Shown in pieces: positions 25,092-31,693 of a stretch of 64,000 bases of DNA. Each line of letters starts with the position of its first letter. The stretch's first letter is position 1. The stretch spans positions 310,001 to 374,000 of the forward strand of contig NZ_LAZX01000094.1 of NCBI RefSeq assembly GCF_000980895.1, in the 5' to 3' direction. Both the position numbers and the translations under genes were made by a program. The notes beneath the pieces are model-generated. The model made no database searches, was not told the origin of the DNA, and worked only from the letters and a program-made list of their open reading frames with translations. Source of the stretch: Sphingomonas sp. Ag1. Lineage in GTDB: Bacteria; Pseudomonadota; Alphaproteobacteria; Sphingomonadales; Sphingomonadaceae.

Positions 25092-26668
25092 TTCGCACGG
25101 TCGAGGTCACCCGCATCCAGCAGCGGGCGAGGATCGTCACCACCGGCGGCCTGGCTGCCGTGCTGCTTGCGTTGCCACTGCCGCTGCCCGGCGATGCCCA
25201 GGCAGTCAGCACGGTGACGATCGCGTCTCAGTCCATCGTCGGCGTGCCGTCGCTGGCAGCTGCCGCGATGGTGGCGCCGGCCGTGATCGCCGGCGACGCC
25301 CTGGTGCACGTGCCGGCAGTGGCAGCGGGCGCGGCCGCAATCGGGGCGCCGGCGATCCTGCCGGCGAGCATCGTCACGGCGCCGATTGTGGCGGCGGTGC
25401 CGGCGCAGGCGATCACTGCCCCGGCGATCGCCGCGACTGTCGTCGTGCGCGGCCCGAGCATCGCAGCGCAGGGAGCGGCTACGGTTACCCCGGCACTGCT
25501 CACCAGCGGTAGCGTGGTTCGCGCGCCCGCCATCGCACCCGGAGCGGTATCGCTCGCGCCGGCCGGGCTCCCGTCGACGGCGATCGTCCGCGCCCCCGAC
25601 GTGGTCGGCCAAGCCGCGATCATCAATCCGGCGCCTTTCGCCTTTGTCCAGGACACCAACATCACCCCTGGGCAGGGGCGCCTGTCCACCGAGATCACCC
25701 TCGACATGGCCGGCTCAACCGTGCCGGTCACCGTCACCGTCTCCGGCGAGCCCGGCAGTGTTATCTGGAAGAACGGCGTCGATATCGGGCCCGGGCCGAC
25801 CACGGGCATTCACGGCGACCGTTTCCGTGTCAGTCACTATGCCTCGACGCTTTACAGCACCACCACGTACAGCACGCTGACTGCCGGCACCATCTCGGCA
25901 ACCTACTCCTGCACGACCAAGTCGGAGGCGGTCGCGTCACTCGATCCCGACACCCAGGCTTTCCTCAGCGCCATGTCGGTCCAGCCGACTGCAGCACGCA
26001 CGCAACTTTATGACGAGTTCATCCGGGGGCTGAAGACGGACGATCTCTGGGCCAAGATTGATTGGCTGACGATCATGGCGGCCCACGACGAGCAGGCGGC
26101 AAGGATCAACGTCCGATCGCCACTTCGGTCGCTCACCGCCGTGAACAGCCCGACGTTCAAACCCGATCTTGGCTTCGCGGGTGGCGGCAGCGCCTACCTT
26201 CATACGGGTGAGCCATGGGTGGGCCCCTTCACCCGGATGCAGCGCAACAGCGGTACCCTTTTTATCCGCATGACGGAGGAGGTCACCACCGGCGACACGC
26301 TCGTCATCGGCAACATGTCGGATTGGGCGAACGCCATTTCCGTCCGATCCAACAACGGCACCGAGCAGTATCGCGTTCACGGCGGTGGCAATGGTGCAAA
26401 CCCGAGCACCTCCAAACTGGGCACGCGTATCGCGAGCCGCACCAGCGCGAACCTCGTCAGCTATTACGTAAACGGATCGCCCAACGGCACATCAACACCG
26501 TCCTCGAGCTCGACGGGTTCGTCGAACGGCACCATCCTTCGCGTGAACAGCAGCTACTCACCCGGCACGATCGGTGTCGCTGGCAGCGCCTCGGGCCTTT
26601 CAGACGGCGAAGCAATGGCCCTTCACGCCCGCATCCAGACCTTCTTCACCGCGATAGGAGTCGCATAA
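25088..26668 (+). CDS. Tail fibre protein with Ala/Pro/Val repeats and LamG-like end
   Basis: 526 residues from GTG 25088. Residues about 40-180 are a low-complexity array of short units such as (V/I)xAPA(I/V)xxGA, likely an extended shaft. Then an Ig-like beta domain (ITLDMAGSTVPVTVTVSGEPG). The C-terminal third starts FIRGLKTDDLWAKIDWLTIMAAHD and NSPTFKPDLGFAGGGSAYL, a concanavalin/LamG-like domain seen at the ends of alphaproteobacterial phage fibres. Probably host binding. A predicted hydrophobic N-terminus (GLAAVLLALPLPLPGDAQA) resembles a signal peptide, odd for a virion protein. Confidence 0.75.
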   Translation: MIRTVEVTRIQQRARIVTTGGLAAVLLALPLPLPGDAQAVSTVTIASQSIVGVPSLAAAAMVAPAVIAGDALVHVPAVAAGAAAIGAPAILPASIVTAPIVAAVPAQAITAPAIAATVVVRGPSIAAQGAATVTPALLTSGSVVRAPAIAPGAVSLAPAGLPSTAIVRAPDVVGQAAIINPAPFAFVQDTNITPGQGRLSTEITLDMAGSTVPVTVTVSGEPGSVIWKNGVDIGPGPTTGIHGDRFRVSHYASTLYSTTTYSTLTAGTISATYSCTTKSEAVASLDPDTQAFLSAMSVQPTAARTQLYDEFIRGLKTDDLWAKIDWLTIMAAHDEQAARINVRSPLRSLTAVNSPTFKPDLGFAGGGSAYLHTGEPWVGPFTRMQRNSGTLFIRMTEEVTTGDTLVIGNMSDWANAISVRSNNGTEQYRVHGGGNGANPSTSKLGTRIASRTSANLVSYYVNGSPNGTSTPSSSSTGSSNGTILRVNSSYSPGTIGVAGSASGLSDGEAMALHARIQTFFTAIGVA

Positions 26669-26669
26669 C

Positions 26670-26915
26670 ATGACGTTGTACCCGTACCTCATCATGAGCC
26701 CGCAGCAGGCAGCCCGCTTCCGTGAGGCCACTGCAACCGACCAGCACCAGCTTGATCCGCGCGAAATCGTCGCGGGGAAACATGCAGGCAAGTACGTCCT
26801 GCCTCGCCGGGTCATGGATGATCCAAATCACGCCGAGCGGAAGGATGCGTTGCTGATGCTCACCGAAGTCGCGCTCGACGAAGCCGAAGCCTGGCCCGCC
26901 CCACCCGAGGAGTGA
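26670..26915 (+). CDS. Small phage hypothetical protein (81 aa)
   Basis: Starts 2 bases after the fibre gene. Soluble and charged: YLIMSPQQAARFREATATDQ, DPREIVAGKHAGKYVLPRRV, and an acidic C-terminus. Conserved-looking and in the same transcription unit as the fibre genes. Function unknown. Confidence 0.55.
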   Translation: MTLYPYLIMSPQQAARFREATATDQHQLDPREIVAGKHAGKYVLPRRVMDDPNHAERKDALLMLTEVALDEAEAWPAPPEE

Positions 26916-26920
26916 GCGGC

Positions 26921-27208
26921 ATGCGCACCGCTCGCATCGGCGACCTGCGCCTGGTCGCCTCTACGATCGCGCCCGGCGCCGAGCTGGTGCGCGTCCACCC
27001 TGATGATGGACCGCACTACGATCGCATGATCGTGGTGACGGTCCACGGCGATACGGTCCACCTCATGGGGTGGATCGGCACCCCGCTCACTCCCTCGCAA
27101 TGGTCGCAGGCCGCGGCCGTGTTCTTTCCCGCCGCGCGCCAGGTGCGCTTCGAGCGGATGCAGGCCGACGGTTCGCTGCGCCACGTGACGCTGCCGCTCG
27201 CGGCCTGA
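26921..27208 (+). CDS. Small phage hypothetical protein (95 aa)
   Basis: ATG 26921 is chosen over GTG 26912 because GAGGAG (26907-26912) lies 8 bases before it. Beta-rich with VRVHPDDGPHYDRMIVVTVHGD and WIGTPLTPSQWSQAAAVFFP. The C-terminus looks like an N-acetyltransferase-type strand, but the protein is too short to be sure. Function unknown. Confidence 0.5.
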   Translation: MRTARIGDLRLVASTIAPGAELVRVHPDDGPHYDRMIVVTVHGDTVHLMGWIGTPLTPSQWSQAAAVFFPAARQVRFERMQADGSLRHVTLPLAA

Positions 27209-27248
27209 AACGGCGCGCCTAGCGCCCTTCCATCTCTGGAGAACCACC

Positions 27249-27482
27249 ATGACGCTGGACCATGTTCCCGGCGCCGCGAAGGCGTCGGTCGACGTCGTGT
27301 CGTTCGGCGTCGCTTTCGGCACGCTCGCCAACCTGCTGCCGCACCTCGCAGCGCTGCTCTCCGTTATCTGGACGCTAATCCGCATCCTCGAGACCGACAT
27401 GGTTCGGTCGCTGATCAAGCGCCGGCGCCGCACCACGATCGCGCCGATCGCGTCCAACCAGGAGCAGCGCGGTGGCGAATAA
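27249..27482 (+). CDS. Putative holin (77 aa membrane protein)
   Basis: Contains one long or two short hydrophobic segments (VVSFGVAFGTLANLLPHLAALLSVIWTLIRIL) and a positively charged C-terminus (KRRRRTT). This size and charge pattern fits holins, and it directly precedes and overlaps the endolysin gene by 11 bases. Role inferred from topology and position. Confidence 0.65.
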   Translation: MTLDHVPGAAKASVDVVSFGVAFGTLANLLPHLAALLSVIWTLIRILETDMVRSLIKRRRRTTIAPIASNQEQRGGE

Positions 27483-28068
27483 GGGCAAGATTGCCGCGGC
27501 CGCGCTGGCGCTGATCCTGGGCGTGGTCGCCGTCGAAGGCGGCTACGTGAACGATCCGCGCGACCCGGGCGGCGAGACCAACAAGGGCATCACCAAGAAG
27601 GTCGCCGTCGAGAACGGCTACGTCGGCCCAATGCGCACCATCCCGGACGAGGTGGTGCACAGCATCTACTACGCGCGTTACCTGGTCGAACCCGGGTACG
27701 AGCCGCTGATCGCGATCGACGCGGCTGTGACCGAAGAGCTGTTCGACACGACGGTCAACATGGGCCCGGCGCGTCCCGGCCGCTGGTTTCAGCAGTCGAT
27801 CAACGCGCAGTGCGGCACGCGCTTGGCGGTGGACGGGCGCGTCGGGCCGGCGACGATCGGTGCCTTCACGTACTGCCAGAGCACGCTCGGTGCGGCAGCG
27901 CTCTGCGTTGCCACGCTCGATCGCCTCGATGCCCTGCAGCGCGCCGAATACGCCCGCCTCGTCCGGGTCAACCCGGTCCTGAAGCGCTTCCACCGCGGCT
28001 GGGTCGCCCACCGGATCGGCAACGTCGACCGCCGCAAATGCCGCACCCCTTCACCACAAGGAGAATGA
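27472..28068 (+). CDS. GH108 endolysin with peptidoglycan-binding domain
   Basis: 198 residues with GTG start. GH108 N-acetylmuramidase signature EGGYVNDPRDPGGETNKGIT, with the catalytic glutamate at E22. The C-terminal half (VNMGPARPGRWFQQSIN, VDGRVGPATIGAF) matches the PG_binding_3 domain that follows GH108 in phage lysozymes. Degrades the host cell wall at lysis. The helix before E22 is unusually hydrophobic (IAAAALALILGVVAV), so a signal-anchor-release mechanism is possible but unproven. Confidence 0.9.
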   Translation: MANKGKIAAAALALILGVVAVEGGYVNDPRDPGGETNKGITKKVAVENGYVGPMRTIPDEVVHSIYYARYLVEPGYEPLIAIDAAVTEELFDTTVNMGPARPGRWFQQSINAQCGTRLAVDGRVGPATIGAFTYCQSTLGAAALCVATLDRLDALQRAEYARLVRVNPVLKRFHRGWVAHRIGNVDRRKCRTPSPQGE

Positions 28069-28070
28069 CG

Positions 28071-28193
28071 ATGAACGCACTGTTGAAGATGATCACCCGT
28101 GAAGTGATCGTGCCCTGGGCGCTGTCCGCGGCCGCCGCTTTCGCCGCGAAGAAGCTGGTGCCCAAGGCGAAGAAGGAAGCGCCCGCGAGCTAA
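28071..28193 (+). CDS. Small membrane-like protein (40 aa) after endolysin
   Basis: ATG 28071 is chosen over ATG 28065 because AGGAG (28058-28062) gives a normal 8-base spacing. Begins NALLKMITREVIVPWALSAA, with a short hydrophobic centre and a lysine-rich end. Could be an accessory lysis peptide; too short to classify. The structured noncoding region follows immediately. Confidence 0.45.
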   Translation: MNALLKMITREVIVPWALSAAAAFAAKKLVPKAKKEAPAS

Positions 28194-28198
28194 TCGAG

Positions 28199-28388
28199 CC
28201 GTAGACGCGGGCTGCGCGCCTGTGCCAAGGGGCAGTCGCCCTACGGAGCTTAGCCGTTACGTTGGGCCCGCGCGCGCGGACGCAAGGCTGACCGGTTCGC
28301 CGGGTGGCCTGCGGAATAGAAGACCTTCGGGGAATACGCGGGGCGCAGGAGCCTTGCGCTGCGCGGCTAACCACCCGGTACCAGGTGG
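28199..28388 (+). ncRNA. Candidate structured noncoding RNA
   Basis: No ORF of protein character covers this region, yet it can fold into consistent helices on the + strand. CCGTAG (28199-28204) / CTACGG (28241-28246) closes a domain with two small hairpins. TTAGCCG (28250-28256) / CGGCTAA (28364-28370) closes a second, inside which lie CGCAAGGCT (28281-28289) / AGCCTTGCG (28350-28358) and CCTGCG (28308-28313) / CGCAGG (28344-28349). Two UUCG-loop hairpins occur inside, one of the stable C(UUCG)G type. CCACC/GGTGG (28371-28388) ends it. CCGGGTGG (28300-28307) could instead pair with CCACCCGG (28371-28378), a possible switch or pseudoknot. Class not recognised. Confidence 0.6.
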
Positions 28389-28429
28389 ACGCCAGACAGG
28401 TTTCTCCCTCACGTTTCCCCGAAGCCACT

Positions 28430-28494
28430 GCATCGGCGCCGATGCGCCTCTCCCATCATCGAGATCTAAGGCCCGCCGATCGCATCGATCGGCG
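28430..28494. promoter_or_regulatory. Two palindromes upstream of the methylase gene
   Basis: GCATCGGC-GCCGATGC (28430-28445) is a perfect 16-base palindrome. CGCCGATCG-CAT-CGATCGGCG (28474-28494) has 9-bp arms around 3 bases. Both contain CGCCGAT-like half sites and lie 50-115 bases before the methylase coding region, so they look like operators for a dimeric regulator, or transcript hairpins. The bases 28389-28543 otherwise hold no gene. Confidence 0.45.
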
Positions 28495-28543
28495 TCAACT
28501 CAGCGCGCGTAGCCGACGTGCTCCTCACCGAGAGAGCTGAGCT

Positions 28544-29359
28544 ATTCCTACCCGAAAGCACGAACTCACCACGACGATCGCCGCGAACCCGCCGGCGGCC
28601 TATCTCGGCGGCAAGCGCAACCTGGCCAAACGCCTGTGCGCCCTAATCGAGCAGATCCCCCATCGCGCCTATATCGAACCGTTCGTCGGCATGGGGGGCG
28701 TCTTTCTTCGCCGCGGCAAGGCGCCGCCGGTCGAGGTGATCAACGACCTTTCAGGCGACGTCGCGAATCTCTTCCGAGTGGTGCGCCGGCACTACGAGCC
28801 CTTCGTCGACGAATTCGCGTGGCTTCTCGCCGGCCGGGCCGAGTTCGAGCGCCAGCGCCGCGTGGATCCTTCAACCCTGACCGACATCGAGCGTGCCGTC
28901 CGCTTCCTCTACCTCCAGCGCCTGGCGTTCGGCGGGAAGGTCGAAGGGCGCACCTTTGGCGTCCGCAAGGATCAGTCGTCGCGCATCAACACGGCTCTGC
29001 TCCGTGCCGAGCTGCGCAAGCTCCACCAGCGCCTGCAGGCCGTCACGATCGAGCAGCTGCCGTACCAGGACGTGATCCGGCGCTATGACAGTGCTGGCGC
29101 GCTGTTCTACCTCGACCCGCCTTATGACGAGACCGAGGGATACGGCACCGGCTTCGGCCGCAATGACTATGTCGCGATGGCGGAGCAGCTCGCCGGCATC
29201 GCCGGCCAGTTCGTCATGTCGATCAACAACACCCCGTTCATCCGCGAGACCTTCGCCGTCTTCGACATTCAGGAAATCGATACGACCTGGACGCTATCGA
29301 CCGGATTGACCGGCCGCGGCACCAAAGTAACCGAGCTGATCATTCGCAATCGGCGGTAA
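28544..29359 (+). CDS. DNA adenine methylase, D12 class (Dam-like)
   Basis: N6-adenine methyltransferase. The conserved N-terminal segment AAYLGGKRNLAKRL and the S-adenosylmethionine motif EPFVGMGGVFL are encoded before the first ATG (28691), so the gene must begin upstream. The only candidates after the in-frame stop at 28538-28540 are ATT 28544 and ATC 28577, plus a CTG at 28622 too late to include the first motif. From ATT 28544 the protein has 271 residues, normal for the family. Catalytic DPPY starts at D191 (FYLDPPYDET). Probably modifies phage DNA for protection from host restriction; target sequence unknown. Confidence 0.85.
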   Translation: MPTRKHELTTTIAANPPAAYLGGKRNLAKRLCALIEQIPHRAYIEPFVGMGGVFLRRGKAPPVEVINDLSGDVANLFRVVRRHYEPFVDEFAWLLAGRAEFERQRRVDPSTLTDIERAVRFLYLQRLAFGGKVEGRTFGVRKDQSSRINTALLRAELRKLHQRLQAVTIEQLPYQDVIRRYDSAGALFYLDPPYDETEGYGTGFGRNDYVAMAEQLAGIAGQFVMSINNTPFIRETFAVFDIQEIDTTWTLSTGLTGRGTKVTELIIRNRR

Positions 29360-29375
29360 GAGAACGCCGCAAGGG

Positions 29376-29397
29376 TCGGGTATCGCACCCGATCTTT
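29376..29397 (+). terminator. Terminator after methylase gene
   Basis: TCGGGT (29376-29381) / ACCCGA (29387-29392), 5-base loop, followed by TCTTT. It lies 17 bases past the methylase stop. Modest stem and short T-run. Confidence 0.5.
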
Positions 29398-29436
29398 GCG
29401 GGTATCGACCCTCTACGAATGGCGGAAATGCGCGCC

Positions 29437-29461
29437 CACGGCGGAGGGTACCTCCGCCGTG
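29437..29461. repeat. GGCGGAG hairpin, copy 3
   Basis: Perfect 10-bp stem CACGGCGGAG / CTCCGCCGTG with loop GGTAC; the third and strongest copy of the family seen at 858-878 and 1378-1396. GCGGAAA lies about 10 bases to its left as in copy 2, and GCGGGTA lies 42 bases to its left (29398-29404). Sits in the 268-base gap between methylase and the small leftward gene. Confidence 0.65.
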
Positions 29462-29546
29462 ACGGGCAACTTGCGAATTTGCGCAAGCTGCTCTGGCGTG
29501 CAATTCTGGGACGGGCGCAATGCGGTGTCTCGACAACGGGACACGG

Positions 29547-29574
29547 GAAGGCCGGTCGACGGACCGGCCTTCTT
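29547..29574. terminator. Strong bidirectional hairpin terminator
   Basis: 11-bp perfect stem GAAGGCCGGTC / GACCGGCCTTC (29547-29557 / 29562-29572) with a GACG loop, then TTCC. It can serve the methylase transcript from the left and the leftward small gene ending at 29627. Confidence 0.65.
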
Positions 29575-29626
29575 CCGTTGCGACTTCCGTCGCTATCGCC
29601 GGCGCCGGCGCTCGGCCCTGCGCAGT

Positions 29627-29920
29627 TCACCGGCGGTCGTAGGGTACCGTTCGTCTCAGCTCGTTCCGCAGCTGCCCTGACGTCGGAATTTTGATGCGGA
29701 CGTCACGCACGGCAACCTCGTGACCGACGTCGAGCCGAGCCAGATCGAGCCCACACCATACCAGCTCGTCCGATGGCCGCGGCAAGCCGACCTCACCCCA
29801 GTCGCCCAGCTCATCTACGATCAGAACGCGCGCTCTCGTGCCGATGATCGCGCGGCAGCGCTCTGCGGCTTCCTGACCGCCGCTGCCGGCGACGACCACA
29901 ACTTTCGTCCCTTCATCCAT
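29627..29920 (-). CDS. Small hypothetical protein divergent to integrase
   Basis: 97 residues with ATG at 29920, only 12 bases from the integrase start on the other strand. Protein-like sequence with a beta-alpha pattern: TKVVVVAGSGGQEAAERCRAI then ARVLIVDELGDWGEVGLP, ending basic (RIKIPTSGQLRNELRR). The first strand-glycine turn resembles a nucleotide-binding loop but is not a clear P-loop. The divergent, closely spaced starts suggest shared control of integration, perhaps as a recombination directionality or regulatory factor; that is speculation. Confidence 0.55.
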   Translation of the reverse strand: MDEGTKVVVVAGSGGQEAAERCRAIIGTRARVLIVDELGDWGEVGLPRPSDELVWCGLDLARLDVGHEVAVRDVRIKIPTSGQLRNELRRTVPYDRR

Positions 29921-29932
29921 CGTGGAGCACCT

Positions 29933-31162
29933 ATGCTTACGAACGCCGCGGTGAAAGCCGCGCGGCCGCGCGCGGCCGCCTACAAGCTGCCGGATGGCGC
30001 CGGCCTGCACCTGTTCATCGCGCCGACCGGCTTGAAGAGCTTCCGGCTGCGCTTTCGCTATGGCGGCCGCGAGCAGCTGCTGACAATCGGCAGCTATCCA
30101 GAAGTCGACCTAGTCGCCGCGCGGGCCCGGGCTGAGGCCGCGCGCGCTCAGCTTGCCCGGGGCGAGGATCCCCGCGCACGATCGTCGCGGGTCGACACGT
30201 TCGAAGCGGCCGCCCGCGCCTGGCATGCTGTCCAGGCCGAAGGGTGGACGGCCGTCCATGCGGCAGACGTCCTGGTCAGCCTGGAGCGCGACGTCTTCCC
30301 GGCGATCGGCGCCGAGCAGCTGGACGCGATCGCGCCGGCCGACGTGCTCGAGCTGCTGCGCGCCGTCGAGGCGCGTGGCGCGCGGGAGACTGCCCGGCGG
30401 CTGCGTCAGCGCATCTCGGCCGTGTTCGAGCTGGCGATCGGCGAGGGCTGGTGCTCGAGCGATCCGGCTGAGAAGGTCGCCCGCGGGCTGAAGAAGCCGG
30501 CGGCCGTGCGCCATCACGCTGCGCTGGTGTCGATCGACGATGCGCGGGCGCTGATGGCCGCTGTCGACCAGCTCGAGGCGGCGCCGGCGGCCAAGCTGGC
30601 GTCCCGCTTCCTCGCGCTGACGGCAATGCGGTGGGCGGCCGTGCGCGGCGCGCGCTGGTCAGAGATCGAGGATCTCGACGGCGATGCGCCGACCTGGCGC
30701 GTGCCGGCGGCACGAATGAAGCTGGCAGCGGCGAAGAAGGGTAATGCTGCGCACGACCATGTCGTGCCGCTGTCGCCGGCGGCCGTCGCGGTGTTGCGGG
30801 CGGCTCAATCAAAACACGATCAAATGAGCAATGCGGCAGAAATACGGGAGTTTCTGCCCAGCGACCTAATCTTCGCGGGCAACGGATCAAATAAGCCGCT
30901 GGGCGAGGCGGCGATCGGTGCCCTCTATGCGCGGACGGCGTTCGCCGGCCGCCACGTGCCGCACGGCTGGCGCGCAACCTTCTCGACGATCATGAACGAG
31001 GCGATGCCGCTCGAACGCGGCGCCATCGACCAGGCGCTCGGCCATGCGCTGAAGTCGGAGGATGGCTCGATCGCGAAGGTCGAGGGCGCGTACAACCGGT
31101 CGCAGCAGCTAGACCGACGGCGGCGGATCTTCGACGCCTGGGGTGTGGCCCTCGTCGGGTGA
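29933..31162 (+). CDS. Tyrosine recombinase (P4-type phage integrase)
   Basis: 409 residues. ATG 29933 is chosen because GGAG lies 5 bases before it and LTNAAVKAARPRAAAYKLPDGAG is the usual arm-binding DUF4102 beginning; the frame extends further back without protein character. Catalytic residues are all present: R233 (TAMRW), H344 and R347 (HGWR), H371 (LGHAL) and Y387 (YNRS). Catalyses site-specific integration and excision. It is transcribed with the prophage structural genes, unlike the second integrase at 32535-33836. Followed by terminators. Confidence 0.93.
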   Translation: MLTNAAVKAARPRAAAYKLPDGAGLHLFIAPTGLKSFRLRFRYGGREQLLTIGSYPEVDLVAARARAEAARAQLARGEDPRARSSRVDTFEAAARAWHAVQAEGWTAVHAADVLVSLERDVFPAIGAEQLDAIAPADVLELLRAVEARGARETARRLRQRISAVFELAIGEGWCSSDPAEKVARGLKKPAAVRHHAALVSIDDARALMAAVDQLEAAPAAKLASRFLALTAMRWAAVRGARWSEIEDLDGDAPTWRVPAARMKLAAAKKGNAAHDHVVPLSPAAVAVLRAAQSKHDQMSNAAEIREFLPSDLIFAGNGSNKPLGEAAIGALYARTAFAGRHVPHGWRATFSTIMNEAMPLERGAIDQALGHALKSEDGSIAKVEGAYNRSQQLDRRRRIFDAWGVALVG

Positions 31163-31345
31163 CCCCGGCGGTTCGTCTTCGTCGAGCCGCTCCCAAGGGC
31201 CGCCGAACCGCGAGACAGCGCGGATGCCGCAGCACCGTGCCACCGCGTGCTGCACGTGCCCCTCGGCCGGCAGGATCCGCCAGGCATGCCCGATCCCGTC
31301 GCATTCCGGGGCATCATCGTCAGGCGGGACGAGGGCATTGACCAT
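31109..31345 (-). CDS. Small hypothetical protein, antisense to integrase end
   Basis: 78 residues if started at ATG 31345; a longer version from TTG 31423 is possible. Protein-like core CDGIGHAWRILPAEGHVQHA and RCCGIRAVSRFGGPWERLDEDEPP. It overlaps the 3' end of the integrase by 54 bases on the opposite strand and has no good ribosome-binding site. It might be a small conserved gene near sphingomonad integrases, or a chance ORF. The remaining 31346-31693 holds two terminators and no other gene. Confidence 0.35.
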   Translation of the reverse strand: MVNALVPPDDDAPECDGIGHAWRILPAEGHVQHAVARCCGIRAVSRFGGPWERLDEDEPPGSPDEGHTPGVEDPPPSV

Positions 31346-31558
31346 CGGGGGTGAGATAGGGGGCGGGGGGTCGAAAGTCAGGGCGCTCGCGGGCCGGACA
31401 CCGCCCAGTGGGACCGTGCGCAATGCGAGGTGTTCCGGAGTAAAAAGATCACGGCCTCACGGACCTTACAGCGCGAGAAACGGCCTCGGCTCCATAGGTG
31501 CCCTATCCCAAACCCTGACGCCCTCGGCAGCATCGTGGCGGCGCAAGCCGCCGCGTCC

Positions 31559-31592
31559 CGACAGCCTGGTCTTGGCTGTCGGCTCGTTTTTG
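31559..31592 (+). terminator. Intrinsic terminator, end of prophage operon
   Basis: CCGACAGCC (31559-31567) / GGCTGTCGG (31575-31583), 7-base loop, then CTCG and five T. A clean rho-independent terminator for rightward transcription from the integrase region. A smaller GGCGGC-GCAA-GCCGCC hairpin (31538-31553) precedes it. Confidence 0.8.
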
Positions 31593-31629
31593 CCGCTTTG
31601 GCTGATCAGGGGGAGACCACAAATAGCGC

Positions 31630-31660
31630 GTCATCCCGTTCAGGGATGACCTGCCTTTTC
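31630..31660 (+). terminator. Second intrinsic terminator
   Basis: GTCATCCC (31630-31637) / GGGATGAC (31643-31650) with 5-base loop, followed by CTGCCTTTTCC. A second barrier to read-through towards the leftward genes of the next unit. Confidence 0.65.
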
Positions 31661-31693
31661 CTCTTCATGTCTGAAGGCTGGATAGAGCATATT

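Noticed and set aside
4049..28388. HNH protein plus structured RNA as an IscB/omega-RNA type system
   Set aside because: The HNH protein is a 96-residue terminase-associated nuclease with no RuvC or bridge-helix regions and lies 24 kb from the RNA candidate.
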